Assembly: GCA_028753945.1 (NCBI GenBank)
Contig: JAPNXP010000001.1
Span: 11,584,501 to 11,648,500, forward strand
Direction: 5' to 3'
Source: Hexactinellida sp. DTS-2022
Lineage: Eukaryota > Porifera > Hexactinellida
DNA length: 64,000 nucleotides
Shown: positions 33,638 to 45,953 of the stretch, in pieces
How the letters are laid out: the number at the start of each line of letters is the position of its first letter
How positions within the stretch are numbered: the first letter of the stretch is position 1
Program-made: the position numbers and the translations under genes
The notes under the pieces: model-generated
Told to the model about the DNA's origin: nothing
Database searches by the model: none
What the model saw: only the letters and a program-made list of their open reading frames with translations

Positions 33638-34241
33638 ATCGGAATATCAAAATTTTGATATTTCGATTGGTATATTACAGGATACTCCGCTTAATTGGGA
33701 CAACTCCCCAAGAACCAAATCTTTTTCTTTGAAGCGAATACGAAATTTTTTGGTTAATCTGGACAAACTCAACAAATTGAGTTCAAATTTGTTTTTCTCT
33801 CAATGAAAAATTCATATTGGTCAGAACAAATTCTGATAATCTTGATCAATTCTTCTTCAAATCTACGCTAGGCAATGATAGAGTATGGTTATGCTGCAAG
33901 CTGACGCAATTTAACACTTTCCTTAAAAATAGCGGTATCAATTATCGCTTCAGCCCTGCTGTGGGTCAAATAATATGACTAGTTGGTATATGCGCGTAGT
34001 ACTATAGGTCCCTGCTACTAGGGTGCTAATTTTACTTCCTACTAACTCGCTAATGCTTCACTCAGAATCCTCATCCTCTTATCACACGGACTGATTCGCA
34101 CGAGTCGACCCCAGTCGATCCCATAAATGTCTGCTCCCACCAAGGTTCCCAACCTTCCTCCTATAACAGTCAATTTGGCTCCACCAGTTAGTATATGCCT
34201 AAAGGGGTGGCGCTACCAAACGCTCGACTGATGGACCTCAC

Positions 34242-35302
34242 CAGTGCCGGATTTAGGCTGTATTGGGCCTAGGGCTAAGTCACTATTTGCATACTTGCCA
34301 ACCGTCCCGCTTTTTGGCAAAGTTTTAGTGAATTGTCCCGCGTCCCGCTTTTAGACACGTTTGTCCCGCTTTTTGTACCCTGTATTTCATTTTTGTGACA
34401 ATAACAATGAAATATAAAGATCTGAGCGTTGTTTCTTCCAATTAGGTAATTAATCTGTAGAATTGACTAGCGTCCCGTTTTTTTAGCGTGAAGTCCCGTT
34501 TATGCAATTGGAGCAAGGTTCCTTCCGTTGAGATAATCAAATTATTACAATTACTAGTTAATAATAATTCATATAGTACGTATATGAATTATTATTTACT
34601 AGTAATAGTAATACTACTTCACTTATTTATGTACTAATGTTCTTTGTCCCGCCAAACTTCCTTATGTCCCGCCAGAATTCATTCCCCCGTCCCGCCAAAG
34701 ACTTGCTATTGGTTGGCAAGTATGTATGTATTTGGGCTTATTTTTATATCCTTGAAAATAGATTGTATTCTAACAATTGCTTCAGATCACTGAGATCAGA
34801 CGAACTATTCCCATACCTATGTACCATACTGTGATATATGGAACAGAATAGTGAACATGGGCGTAGCCATCGGGGGGGGGGGGGGCTTGGGCCCCCCAAA
34901 ATTATACCTTGTCCCCCCAAATTTTCTACAATAACTTTGAAAACGGATAGATTGAGCGTTCGTTCACTTTATTGTAATGACTCATTTAAATTATGGCCCT
35001 CCCAAAAAATTTTGCCCATGACAACGAATAGAAAATCCTCCAACAATTTTTTCAATTAACAGTGAAGTGTGATTAAAATTTCTGTTTAAACTACAGTCGA
35101 AATCGGGTTTTTTTGCCCCCCAAAATGCACGACAAAAGGAGGCAAAAAAACCCAATAAGCAAAAAAACCCGTGGCAAAAAAACCCGATTTCGACTGTAGT
35201 CGAAAATCAATCCCATTTCCAGGTCAGTTTACCTAAATGGGCCTAATAGTGAAGTGGGCCTAGGGCTTTAGCCCAACCAGCCCTATGGTAAATCCGCCAC
35301 TG
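34242..35302. mobile_element. hAT-like non-autonomous element, 1.06 kb, with nested repeats
   Basis: Ends CAGTGCCGGATTTAGG and TAAATCCGCCACTG; flanks GACCTCAC/GACCTCAG form an 8-bp duplication with one mismatch, and the unit 1 sequence shows the empty site. Inside are a segment with inverted CATACTTGCCAACC ends (about 34293-34724), a polyG-bearing CGTAGCC element (about 34860) and a 103-bp palindromic MITE. Confidence 0.68.
35094..35196. mobile_element. 103-bp palindromic MITE with TA flanks
   Basis: CAGTCGAAATCGGGTTTTTT pairs with its reverse complement at the other end; TA on each side (35092-35093, 35197-35198). Confidence 0.75.
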
Positions 35303-37018
35303 GACCTCAGTCTAAGTCGAAGGCTCGAAGCAAATAAGAACGATCAATTATCCGTTCATTACTCACGGAATCCAATGTCAAACAAACGGAGCACTGTGCT
35401 AATCCCAGCAGTGTCCAATGACATTGTTCCTACAAAGGCCGTTAGGGAGAATCCTCCCGCTTAACTCCGTCCTCTAGTCTAGTCAGGACGAGGAGACTCC
35501 ATTGAGTTCTCTAGTGACACACTCTCCCATACAGGAGACGTTCAATGCCAATATTCTCCAGGCTTTAGCAAAGCTGGAAAGGAGAATATCAGGATTATTA
35601 CCTGAGGATCACGACGACACTGAAACTCAGCCAGATGACGTAATGCTTCCAGCCGAGCTGGAAACTGATCTTAACATGCCCAGTTCCCAAGCAGGTGCAT
35701 GGGATACGAGCTCCGCTTTTGATCCTGCCTCGTTAATTGGATCGAGTGCTTTGAGGATATGTCACTAGAAGTGGCGGCTGTTCTCCAAGGAACAACGAAA
35801 GGCTACCAAACAATTCAAGAGGCCAGACATAAACTTAATGAATGTGCCTCGGCTCGATCCTTTCCTGGCGAATAGATTCCCCTTTATTCTAAAGAAAGAC
35901 AACGAACTAGTTGAGATTCAAAGTTCAACGTCACTAATTACAAAGTGTTGGCCCGCTCTCAATATTAGCTAATAAGCTATCCAAAGGAGATGGCATCGAC
36001 GACTCTACGTTGACTGCTCACATTTCAGCAGCGCTTACTCTGGTGGCCTCTCTAGCAGCATTCATCACAGAGAAACGAAGCGACAGAGCATACAGGCTTT
36101 TGATAAATGCCTGAAATTGGACCTCAAGAGCTTTCCCCCAGATTTTGACTCGTCATTACTATTTTTGGAATCCCAACTAAACAAGTTCTGTGAACTATCG
36201 AAATATCACAATAGGCTAGAGGCTTCCTATCAAAAGCCTCGCACCAATAGCACCCAATACCAAAGAACTAACAGCGCTACCTTTACCAATCCTCGACCAG
36301 AGGTCAGTTTCGAAGAGGCCCAGCAGGAGGAGCGGGTCCAATAGGGCCAGTTACCAATACTGTCCCAAATATGTGGAGAACTAATCCCGAAACCAACCGC
36401 TCGAAAGAGCCCAAATTTTCGGAGCTTCTAAGCTCCCTGATCCCTATACCAAAACTGCCATCCGACAGGTTTGCCTAAACTTCTTTACAAACACCTGTCG
36501 ATTAAGAAAGGCACCCACGGATATAATAAACATAATTTCGGGCCTGGACCTGGGTCTGATTCAAATGCCATCACAGCAACTAGTGCAGCTAAATACGGCC
36601 ATCAGCTTGTGTGGGATCATAGATCAGGAGATACAAAGCCTCTTACGAAGGGTGCTATCGAGGAAACATCCAGCGAAGGGTTAACATCTCCGATTTTCAT
36701 ACGGCCCAAACCATCAGGAGGCTGGAGACTAATTTTAAATCTAAAAAGATTAATTCAATATCTCTTCCCTCACTCTTCAAAATGGAGGGCTTGATATGTC
36801 TACCCTATACGGTTCAACCAAACTCGATCTTAGCAAAGATAGACCTCGAGGATGCCTACCTGAATGTATCAGTGAGACCCCAGTCAGCTCGCCTGTTCCA
36901 ATTTAAATGGAGGACGAAGCGGTATCAGTACATAACAATCCCATTTGGCCTGAATACTGCTCCTTCAATACTTCCTCGGATAATGAAACACCCGTTAAGG
37001 ATGCCAAGAGCTCAGGGG

Positions 37019-37185
37019 CATAGGCGTCGTAAATGCAAAGGTCAATCCTTCGGGCCGCCCGGAAATTCCGGGTAATGTCCGGGTAAACTCCGGGTAAACT
37101 CGGAGTTTAGTGTTAGTAGCATAGGGACAATCCCTTCGGCCCGCCCGGACATTTCCGGGCACCCGGGCGGTTTACGACGCCTATG
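37019..37185. mobile_element. 167-bp MITE in DIRS fragment with 8-bp duplication
   Basis: CATAGGCGTCGTAAA against TTTACGACGCCTATG, flanked by CTCAGGGG (37011-37018, 37186-37193). Unit 1 holds the empty site. Internal short repeats of CCGGGTAAACTC. hAT-like by duplication length. Confidence 0.8.
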
Positions 37186-37900
37186 CTCAGGGGGTATCCG
37201 CGATCAATATCTAGACGATATACTGATTGCAGCCAGCGACTGCAACACGATCAGGTTGCATATCCAATGGACCACCTCGCTGCTTATCGCTCTAGGTTTC
37301 ATAATAAACTGGGAGAAGTCAGTTCTAAACCCGGCTCTAGAAATGACCTTCCTGGGTATTCTAATCAACACAATGAAATGTATTTAGAGTTACCCGCCTG
37401 TCTTTGAACAATATTCGAGCCAGTCGTCGGAAACTACTTTTCACAAAGAAGAATACTGCTCGAATTTTGCGGACTAAATGACACATTCCAAAATAGCAAT
37501 ACTGCCTGCTCCTATATACTACAGAAGTCTCCTATACGATCTCAACATGGTAATCACACACGGCTCTTACGAGCAACAGGTAATCCTACAGAAGCAAACC
37601 AACCTAGAACTCCAGTGGTGGGTCAAGGAGAGTCCCTCATGGAATTCTGCTCCGATCCTCCCCATGAGGATCAGTCTGGAGATAGACTCACAAGAGAGCG
37701 GAACTCACTCGCCACCGGGAAGACATAAACATGTGGACATAGGCGATGGAGAAACCTGAGTATTCAGGCAGAATATATCCCGGTCCGCGAGAACACGATT
37801 GCGAAGTAGAGTTGTGTTAGTGTCTGAGACAGAATGTTGTTAGTGGCGTTGAATAGCGATGTGAAGAGACTTGCGTAAACAGGCACTAGTCACTAGTGCC

Positions 37901-38238
37901 ATAGGCTACGAAAGAGGGGTGGTCAGGGAGTTTTTCACCTTCCCTGATTTTTTCAGGGAGTGTTTCACCCCTTGGCTGAGGAAACAGTCAGGGTTGGTAT
38001 ACTTATTATACATTTTCTTTAATGTTACCCGTATAGAACATAGACCCATAGAAAATATATATTTCCATAAGGAGTTTTTCTAAATAACATTGGATGATTT
38101 ACATATGTTACAATTATACCCGTCCAACATAATTGAATTTTAGCCACCATAGGCATCGGTTTTTTACCTTTCACATTTAAATGAGTTAGTTAGACCCCCC
38201 TGGCGCGCGCATGGCGCTGGAGAGTTTCGGTGCCTATG
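37901..38238. mobile_element. 338-bp MITE with 8-bp duplication CTAGTGCC
   Basis: Ends ATAGGCTACGAAAG and TTTCGGTGCCTATG; CTAGTGCC lies at 37893-37900 and 38239-38246. Its right end also occurs in unit 2 (about 23214-23252), where the left part is deleted. Unit 1 lacks it. Confidence 0.68.
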
Positions 38239-38249
38239 CTAGTGCCAAC

Positions 38250-39060
38250 CATGGCCTACTATAATACGGCTAGCTAGATAAGTCAAGTATTTGCCATTTT
38301 ATTTCCAGGCCAGTGTTTACTTTCTAATTGCTCGTAAAATAAATCACCTATTGTCATGGAATAAACTAAACTTAGGTTTTCAAATACGCTGGAAACATCT
38401 AAAATACTTTTGAGAATGATTTCTCCCGGATTTAACCACAATGACGAAATCAAATATTACATACCCATATATGGTACTGATGTTAAATAAATGTTAATTT
38501 TTTAGATAATTTGAGAATCTAACTTTGCCGTTTTTATCCTAATGCATTTTTCTTGTAAAAAAACTAACTACAGTAACAAATTATGTAATTCCTTTCACTC
38601 AAATTCATTTCAACGTCAATGTAAGTAAATAATTATGCTATTGTTATCAAACCATATGTTTTGTATTTTTTTGAAATGTATAGTTAGATTTTAATCTAAG
38701 TCTTAAAAGTGCTGTTTGACGACGTAATGTTGCCCAGTCAGTTTAATGACCGTTCTTGGGATTTATTTAGCTAATGTTCACAAAATCTCTACTTCAATCT
38801 CTAGTTCAAATCTCTACTTCATAATTAGTATTAATTACCATATATGGGTATGTAATTTTGATTACGTCATTGTGGTTAAATCCGATGAGAAATCATTCTC
38901 AAAAGTATTTTAGATGTTTCCAGCGTATTTGAAAACCTAAGTTTAATTTATTCCATGACAATATGTAATTTATTTTACGAGCAATTAGAAAGTAAACACT
39001 GGCCTGGAAATAAAATGGCAAATACTTGACTTATCTAGCCGTATAATATAGTAGGCCATG
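38250..39060. mobile_element. 811-bp foldback element
   Basis: CATGGCCTACTATAATACGG at the left, its reverse complement at the right; long inverted arms (both carry ATTTTATTTCCAGGCCAGTG or its complement). TGCCAAC repeats at 38243-38249 and 39061-39067. No coding capacity. Confidence 0.75.
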
Positions 39061-40461
39061 TGCCAACTGATTAATCTCATCGTGTCGGAAGAACAGCTCC
39101 TTTCTGTCACTCAGCTTATCAACCGTGTTAATCCTCTTCTTAAGTAGCTGCCTCTGTCTGGGATAACCCCAGCACCTGGAAGATACAGTCTACTGTCTAG
39201 GCCTAAACGTGTTCCTCTATAATGTCATTCCATGCATCGGGGCTGATGGTGGTCATAAGTAGCGATGCAAGAATAAAGACAGGTTTCTGTAACAGGAAAT
39301 ACAACAATGTCGTTTTAAATGGCACTTCCTTGATTAATTTTTCCCAAACCGTCAATCTTTTTAATGGGAAATCTTCTCAGGGTTGCCGTGGGAGGGATCC
39401 CATGGGAATTCCCATACCCACGGCAACCCTGAATCTTCTCCTCTCTTAGTCATGTGTTTCGCTAGAGATTTGTACCATTTGATGCCCATCGGCATTGTGT
39501 ATATGAAAACCATTTTGAATGAATTCTTAATCTATTTCCATCTCGCCGTCTTGTCTCCATTTTTCTATGTAATGCCACTCCCCAATGCGACATTATGTGG
39601 TAGCTGAAATTTGTATATTCGATATTTCCATACTGGAGAGCTTGGGATTTATATGTAGAGGAATGTTTCTCCACAACCTAGATCCCTATAAAACATAGAC
39701 TTTGAGTTTCGTTGGATCATGCTCTGAAGTATGGAAATGGAGTCTACTACTTTCAATGTCTTTTCTTTTTTGTTCATGGATCTTAGGAATGCTATTTCGT
39801 TTAAGCTGGTTTCTGGAATCATCTTCCACAATGGTTAGAGGTGTATAGACTCATTCCTATGAGGTGCCATCTTCATCTCAAAATGTATGTACACATTCTA
39901 ATGTTGCTGCACCGTATGCTCTCTCAGTCTCTTAATCCTGTGTGTTTGATCCTCTTCTCATCGGTTTCAAGTTCATGCATTAACTTGCTATGAGATTCAA
40001 TTCTATTCATACTCTAGAATAGTGGGCCTGTTGTCAGCAATACCATGTCGGTCTACTACTGCCATGACATTACATAGTTCCCCCAAGTTTGGCGTTATTT
40101 GTCCTTTTTATATTGACAGATGGGAAGCAGTCTCGAAATCTAATACATTTGTTACTCTGATTATGTTGCAGTCGTTGGCTGTTGTTATCGGCTAGATAAA
40201 TATATTCGTCGATACCCATGGACTCTCAGTATATTATATTATTGCGAGTTTTATTATCCCAGTGAATATTGAAGGAGCAATATTCAGTACGAATGGTATT
40301 GCTTTGTATCGTTGCAGCTTAGCTTCGTTCTCTATTGAATTGGAGCTGACCAGCTGACTGGGGCTAACTGCCACTGTCAGGAAAGCATCATTGAGATCTA
40401 TCTTTGAAAAGAGCTTTGTACCTTTGGATCGTAATAGTTAGCCATCTCCGCCTTGAAGTAT
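39061..40461 (-). pseudogene. Decayed DIRS-type reverse fragment, unit 3 (first part)
   Basis: Homologous to 18540-19930; interrupted at 40461 by the complete DIRS element and resumed at 50001. Confidence 0.6.
39378..39431. mobile_element. 54-bp hairpin MITE, unit 3
   Basis: Same insertion as 18870-18924, with AATCTTCT on both sides (39370-39377, 39432-39439) and CAGGGTTGCC ... GGCAACCCTG ends. Confidence 0.72.
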
Positions 40462-40477
40462 TCTACTTCATGGCTCC

Positions 40478-40644
40478 ACCAGACAATAACATAGCTTGAA
40501 TAGTTCTCCAAATACCGCAATTTTTAACACATCCATTGTTTACAAGGGTGTAATCGTAAAACAAGTACAGGTGCTACTAGTCAGTCTAGCCCACACAGGT
40601 AGCCTAGTAGCCTATATAGACCCTAATGCATGTCTCTACTCATC
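40478..40644. repeat. DIRS left inverted terminal repeat
   Basis: 167 bp, reverse complement of 49774-49940 by eye (ACCAGACAATAAC ... GAGTAGAGACATGC complement). A unique 16-nt outer end (40462-40477) precedes it. Confidence 0.88.
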
Positions 40645-40677
40645 TTCTAGCGCAATTTATTTTTATTTACATCCTAC

Positions 40678-41479
40678 ATGTCAAACTACGATCCAGAATC
40701 CCCTCTCCATTCTTACAGCTCAGAGGTCGAACCGACTATGTCCGGATACCTCTCCGATAACGAGGAGTACTTCCTCCCCAAACATCGGGATCCAATAGAC
40801 CAGAGGCGTTCCAGTAACGATCCCTCACGTGGTCTACGGGAAGCGGTAGCCTTGGCTAACCTAGTTCCCTGTCCAACAGGCTCTATGCCTGACAGGACCT
40901 CCTTGGGGACAGCAGCTCAGGCTGACTATGTGGCTCCCCGCACCCTCGGGCCAGACCCGACTTTGGTGCAAGAGGCAGGAGCCTCAGATAATCTGCAAAC
41001 TACCCTGCAGATAGTACATGCACTCCAAGAGCTGCAGCAGTCAGTCGCTGATATGAAAAATCAGCTTGCTTCACCGACGACCTCTGCCAGTCAACAGATG
41101 ACCCAAGCAGCCGGGGATCTTTCCCTCACACCAGGAGAAAGTAGTGGCACGCTTCCTAGCAGCCATCTGTTTGACCCCAGTGGTCTCTTAGGGGACAAGT
41201 TCTTCTCAGGAGCCCCCGACACTGTATGCGAGTACCTCACAAAGTACTTCTTACAACCCTTGAACTCCCAGCTCACTTCTGAGATGGCTAAGCAGTTCAA
41301 AAGACCTGACGTTCCTGTAATGAGGGTCCATAAACTAGACAATCTGTTTCAACGGAAAGACCTAAGCTTTATGAAGGCTCGCGACCAAACCCTCAAAGAG
41401 ATACATAAAGACCTGCTACATGCAGTCGGTCCAGTCGCTGAATTGCTAGCGAAGCTGACAGACGGCCAAGTTGTCGAAC
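40678..41479 (+). pseudogene. DIRS gag, 5' part, split by Gypsy-1
   Basis: About 267 residues from MSNYDPESPLHSYSSEVEP, rich in Ser, Asp and Pro, with PGESSGTLPSSHLFDPSGLL and a basic VPVMRVHKLDNLFQRKDLSF segment. The protein resembles other DIRS/Ngaro gag products only in general layout; no zinc knuckle is seen. Interrupted at GAAC by the LTR element; the 3' part lies at 46120-46554. Confidence 0.75.
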
Positions 41480-41633
41480 TGTCAAGCGCGAACTAATAAG
41501 TATACAAGTGAGATTAATAGAAATACAAATAAGTGAAGCTAAACTAGAAACTAAGTTACATGCCTAACACAAGTACCTCGATGTAATTAACTAATAATAC
41601 TATATGGGTGTATAACATAGCGTGATCGCTACA
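41480..41633 (-). repeat. Gypsy-1 3' LTR
   Basis: TGTCAAGCGCG ... GATCGCTACA on the plus strand. One mismatch (G for T, about 41507) against the other LTR. Confidence 0.92.
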
Positions 41634-41642
41634 TCACCCCTC

Positions 41643-42296
41643 TCAAATAAATATTGGCTTTCTTTTGCCCTCCACCCGCATTACATAGTCTTTGTAGTTT
41701 TTGGCCTTTCTGATGCGTAGAGGGTACCTCCTCTCGCTTGTTGGTCCATCCACCTGCTCCTCACTCTCTGCTTCTGTTTCTGACTGAATGGGCGTGGAGT
41801 CCTCGTTTGGTGCATCAGGACAAATGCTCGATTCTATCGGCGCCGCCAATTCGAGTCCTGGATACTCCATCTCGTGACTTCCTATCTGTATAGGGACCTT
41901 GGAGCTAATAAACCCTCCGTCGACATCATGCCTTTTGCACCGGCTAGCATGTATCCATCTGGGTTTGTTCTTTCTCTGGATCTTAACGCTGGTATTCCGA
42001 ACGTCCAAAACAAGGAAAGGCCCCTCGAACTTCTGATCAAGCGAATCCTTTCGAAACTCGTTTCTCTCCATTACCCACTCCCCCTTCTTGAAAGCCGGGG
42101 GTTTGGATCCTCTGTTGCGCCACTCGTTTCTCTCAGACTTGCTCTGTTTATCGTTTTCGTGGGCTAGCCTTCTCAGTTCCGTTTTAGTTTCCAACAATAT
42201 CTCGACGTGCTGAGAATGGTTAGACATCTCTGACCATTCCTTGTTACCGATGCTAGCATCTATTGGCGAAGTAGGCTGTCTACCCATCATTAGCAA
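41643..42296 (-). pseudogene. Gypsy-1 integrase C-terminal part, frameshifted from pol
   Basis: Continues the integrase from MMGRQPTSPIDA through the GPF/chromodomain-like region (FEGPFLVLDVRNTSVKI) to an acidic tail and RRYPLRIRKAKNY. In Gypsy-2 the same junction is open, so a single missing C at about 42300 causes the shift. Could be a real mutation or a sequencing error. Confidence 0.8.
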
Positions 42297-45200
42297 TTGG
42301 CTGAGAACTTTGTTGATGCATTTTCGGCATTATTGCAGTAAAAGGCCACTTCTGGTAAAATATCAGGCCACGATTCTTTGGGCAACTTGCGGTCCAGGGT
42401 TAAGCACCTGGCCACCTGCTTTACCAACCCAATGCACCTTTCAACCAGCCCATCCGCTTGCGGGTGATAGGGGGAAGAGTGGCGCTTTTCAATCCCCAAT
42501 CTATTGCACAAATTTCTGATTTCTAAGCCATCGATATTATGCGCCTGATCTGTCAACAAACCCTTGGGTACCCCATGCCCGCGAAAAATCCATCCTCGTT
42601 CAAACTCCCGCACTAAAGAAGCCGCTGTCTGATCTTGCAAGGGGATAAGTTCGATGTATCTTGTAAAGACGTCGACCATACATAAGAAATACCGATATTT
42701 GTTGTCGGCCCACGGTAATGTCGCCACATCCATTGCCACCAGGTCACCCGGGCCTAGGCCATCGATCCTGAATTCCTGTAGGGGCACTTTTGCGTAGTTT
42801 GAAGGTTTAGCCTTTTGGCACACAAGACAACACTTGCAGAAGGTCCGCGCGTCCCTCGCCATCCCGAACCAAAAATAACTACGCCTCAAATTCTGTAGCG
42901 TCCTTCTCTGACCGAAATGTCCGGCGGAGTGCACCTTCCTCAACACTCTATCCCTTGCACTCTCTGGGACCACTATGCGATCTTGGAAGTAGAGTACCCC
43001 CCTTTTCGCCTTTAACTGCTCTGTTACACCGCGCATCTGACCCAACGAAACCTCACCAGTATTAATGAGTTGCTCAATTGCCTCTTTAATATCCGGATCT
43101 TGCTTCTGTTCATGCGCTAAGTCAGGCTCTGGAAGGGTCTCTACTACGAAGATCTTGTCTTCGAACACACTTTCGTTTTGCACATCTGTGTCGTACTCCA
43201 GGTCGGGGACCCTGCTCAAATAATCTGGTAAGTTATTCTCTCTGCCTGGGCGATGTTCAATGTGGTAGGTATACTCCTCAAGTTCTAAGATCCACCGCGC
43301 GAAGGTTTTGCGCGGGTCTCTTTGATTGCGAAGCCACTTTAGCGGACAGTGGTCCGTGATTAACTCCACCTCACCCGTCGCCCTCAAGTAAGTACTCCAT
43401 TTTCGACAAGCCGCGACCAGTGCCCATGCCTCTAGCTGACCTGCACAATAATTCCCTTGAGTCTTGCTTAGTGATGATGAAAAGAAATCAATTGGATGCA
43501 GCCGCCCCGTAACTCCATCTCTCTGTGATAATACCGCGGCCACCGCCCTCGAACTAGCGTCTGCTTCAATGATGAAATTCTTCTCCCAGTCCGGAAAGGC
43601 TAACGTTACTGGTTCTTGGGTAAGCATGTGTCGCAGCGTGTCGAATGCCTCGTCGTGTAGATGGGACCACCCAAATCTTGATCCCTTCCTTGTCAACTCG
43701 TACAGCGGGGCTGCCAGCTGTGCCATGTTGGGGATATACGATCGGTAAAAATTGACACTCCCTAAAAATCGCTGCAATTCTGCTACTGTTGTGGGTCTGG
43801 GGAACTTAGATAATTTCATTGCTGCGGACACTAGAGGTTTCCTTCCGTCTTTCGATACTAAATGTCCCAAGAATTCTACTTCACGGCGGAAGAACTGACA
43901 TTTCCTCATTTTGACGTGAAGATTAGCAGCCCGCAAGCGCTCGAACAATGCCCGTAGGTCCTCCATGTGTTGTTCGAAATCCTGAGAGAATATAATACAG
44001 TCGTCAATGTACGCCTCCACGTGTTTGAGACCTCGGAGCGCGGTATCCATCAGGCGCTGGAAAGTTGCTTGAGCGTTGACAAGGCCAAATGGCATTACAG
44101 TCATCTCAAATAAGCCTTTTGGCGTATTGAACGCCGTTTTCTCAATGTCTTCGTTTCTGACTGGTACACCCCAATAGGCCGCCGATATATCCAATACTGA
44201 GAAGTGGCTAAAGCCATGTAGTCTGTCTAATATTGCCTGTATTTGTGGTATACCATATGCATCCTTTTTTGTAACGCTATTCAACCGCCGATAATCTATG
44301 GCGAAGCGTTGGCGTCCGTCCTTTTTCATCACTAGTATCACATTGCTGGCCCACGGTGAGTTGGAGGTACGGCACAATCCCTGGTCCAGCATTTCATCAA
44401 GTTGTCTATTAATTTCTTCTTCCCAACGAGGCGGATTCCGGAACGGTCTGGATTTGATTGGCGCCGCGTTTCCAGTGTCTATCACATGCTCGCATTCTGA
44501 TGTGCGGCCTGGTTTGTCATTAAACACGTCATCGAACTCATTCAGTAGTGTTGCGAATCTATCTCGCTGCTCCAATTCAATGTCCGTATCCAGAGAATTC
44601 AATAGCTTTTCCTCTTGATCCCTAATCAGTTTAACTGATCGGGCTCTGTCTAGTGGGCTTCCTCCGAATACTTCCTCTTCTATCTCAACCCTTGCTCTGC
44701 CCAGTGTGATGCTTCTATCATTCCAATTAAATACCACTCGACCGAATAGTTGGAGAAATTGCCGCCCCAGTAATAGTGATTGGTCCTCCCCAACTAAAAC
44801 ATGAACCCTTGTCCAACGTGTTCCCTCTCCAGGTACTTTGATGGGTAATTCGATGCTCCCGATCACTGATATAGGAGTACCTGATACTCCATATATGTGA
44901 CTGACCTCCGGCTCTAGGTATTTTCTTAGCCCCATCTCATCCATTGTCTGTGTATCCATTACGTTTACTTTAGCGCCTGTGTCTAACAACGCATAAACTT
45001 GTCTGCCTCGAATTTGCACTACAATAGAAACAGATTTTTCGTCGCATGCTCCAATCTTCTTTACGTAGTCACGGCTTTTCGCCTTGCTACCCCGCGTTGC
45101 AACCCAAACTCCGCTACGACAATCGGCCGCGTCATGGCCCTTAATAGGACACTTCCCGCAAACGCGCTGCGGGCAATTTATGTAACCATGCCCCCTTCTT

Positions 45201-45940
45201 CCGCATGTGAAACACTCAAGGTTGTCGTATCTTCGTTTGGTACCTCCCCGATTAGGTGTCCAACGCGCTTTGCGACCCGTTTGTCGGATCTCGTAGACAT
45301 CAGAATGTCGTTGCTCAGAGGCGGAGCCGCTGGAGTAAGAATCGCCAGGTGGATCCTGTTCGATCATCTTGCAGTGGTCAGTAACCCTCTCGTCTCTTTC
45401 TCGTTTCCCATAATCCAAAGCAATATCTGCCTGCCGCAGACTCTGTTGCACTACGGCTATAAACTCTCGCATCTGCACATCTGTCACTGGGTCATCTTCT
45501 CGCTCTTTGATCCACTTCTTCAACCCTGACTGTACCCTATTTGGTAGTTGCGTGGTTAGTATCACACAGACCTGCCTATTGAGGAACCGCGCTCGTTTGG
45601 CTTCCCTCCACAGTAACGTAAAGAAAACTTCCACTCGCGTTCCTCTACCCCAAATCATACTGCACACTCGTGATGTGGCCTCGAACTCGTCGATCGGTGG
45701 GTCTAGAGTATTGCGCAAAATTTTGAACGCCGCTTCTATTGTGTCCTCTTGTATCGCTAGTAACGCCGTATCCCTTTCAAATTCATTTCTGCATACGTAT
45801 GATGGTATAATTTGTACCACCGCTTTCTCACCTGCGTGAGCCGCCAAAGAACTTGTTGCCGCCGCAAATAGAGGTTGCCAATCCTCTATCCTTTCATCGG
45901 GTTTTAGCGAAGGGATCGTGATATTCATTGGGGCCGCCAT
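42290..45940 (-). CDS. Gypsy-1 gag-pol polyprotein
   Basis: 1,216 residues from MAAPMNITIPSLKPDER. In order: capsid-like gag; two zinc knuckles (CFTCGRRGHGYINC, CGKCPIKGHDAADC); aspartic protease (LLDTGAKVNVMD); RT with FAIDYRRLNSVTKKD, FGLVNAQATFQRLMD and active-site YIDDCIIFS; RNase H (IIEADASSRAVAAV, LITDHCPLKWL); HHCC finger (HSAGHFGQ, CKCCLVC); integrase core with D (AMDVATLP), D (LLTDQAHN) and E (GLVERCIG), a D-35-E spacing. No envelope gene. Gag and pol are in one frame, unlike many Gypsy elements. The frame ends early through a one-base deletion in the integrase. Confidence 0.9.
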   Translation of the reverse strand: MAAPMNITIPSLKPDERIEDWQPLFAAATSSLAAHAGEKAVVQIIPSYVCRNEFERDTALLAIQEDTIEAAFKILRNTLDPPIDEFEATSRVCSMIWGRGTRVEVFFTLLWREAKRARFLNRQVCVILTTQLPNRVQSGLKKWIKEREDDPVTDVQMREFIAVVQQSLRQADIALDYGKRERDERVTDHCKMIEQDPPGDSYSSGSASEQRHSDVYEIRQTGRKARWTPNRGGTKRRYDNLECFTCGRRGHGYINCPQRVCGKCPIKGHDAADCRSGVWVATRGSKAKSRDYVKKIGACDEKSVSIVVQIRGRQVYALLDTGAKVNVMDTQTMDEMGLRKYLEPEVSHIYGVSGTPISVIGSIELPIKVPGEGTRWTRVHVLVGEDQSLLLGRQFLQLFGRVVFNWNDRSITLGRARVEIEEEVFGGSPLDRARSVKLIRDQEEKLLNSLDTDIELEQRDRFATLLNEFDDVFNDKPGRTSECEHVIDTGNAAPIKSRPFRNPPRWEEEINRQLDEMLDQGLCRTSNSPWASNVILVMKKDGRQRFAIDYRRLNSVTKKDAYGIPQIQAILDRLHGFSHFSVLDISAAYWGVPVRNEDIEKTAFNTPKGLFEMTVMPFGLVNAQATFQRLMDTALRGLKHVEAYIDDCIIFSQDFEQHMEDLRALFERLRAANLHVKMRKCQFFRREVEFLGHLVSKDGRKPLVSAAMKLSKFPRPTTVAELQRFLGSVNFYRSYIPNMAQLAAPLYELTRKGSRFGWSHLHDEAFDTLRHMLTQEPVTLAFPDWEKNFIIEADASSRAVAAVLSQRDGVTGRLHPIDFFSSSLSKTQGNYCAGQLEAWALVAACRKWSTYLRATGEVELITDHCPLKWLRNQRDPRKTFARWILELEEYTYHIEHRPGRENNLPDYLSRVPDLEYDTDVQNESVFEDKIFVVETLPEPDLAHEQKQDPDIKEAIEQLINTGEVSLGQMRGVTEQLKAKRGVLYFQDRIVVPESARDRVLRKVHSAGHFGQRRTLQNLRRSYFWFGMARDARTFCKCCLVCQKAKPSNYAKVPLQEFRIDGLGPGDLVAMDVATLPWADNKYRYFLCMVDVFTRYIELIPLQDQTAASLVREFERGWIFRGHGVPKGLLTDQAHNIDGLEIRNLCNRLGIEKRHSSPYHPQADGLVERCIGLVKQVARCLTLDRKLPKESWPDILPEVAFYCNNAENASTKFSANC

Positions 45941-45953
45941 AGAGTAGCTGGAC

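Larger units (their letters stand above)
32991..34119. other. 3' flank of gene C
   Basis: Homologous to 14955-15830, with a pogo-like MITE at 33127-33296 and a further insert at about 33450-33637. No gene. Confidence 0.6.
34120..37810 (+). pseudogene. Decayed DIRS-type retroelement, forward fragment, unit 3
   Basis: Same gag, RT and RNase H fragments as 15835-18480 (ELETDLNMPSSQAG, GGWRLILNLKRLIQYL, AKIDLEDAYLNVSV), broken by frameshifts and by inserts at 34242-35302 and 37019-37185. The gag part keeps one stretch that unit 1 has lost, and the RNase H part is shorter. Confidence 0.75.

Noticed and set aside
42290..45940. Whether Gypsy-1 is an endogenous retrovirus
   Set aside because: No envelope gene between pol and the 3' LTR; it is an ordinary LTR retrotransposon.
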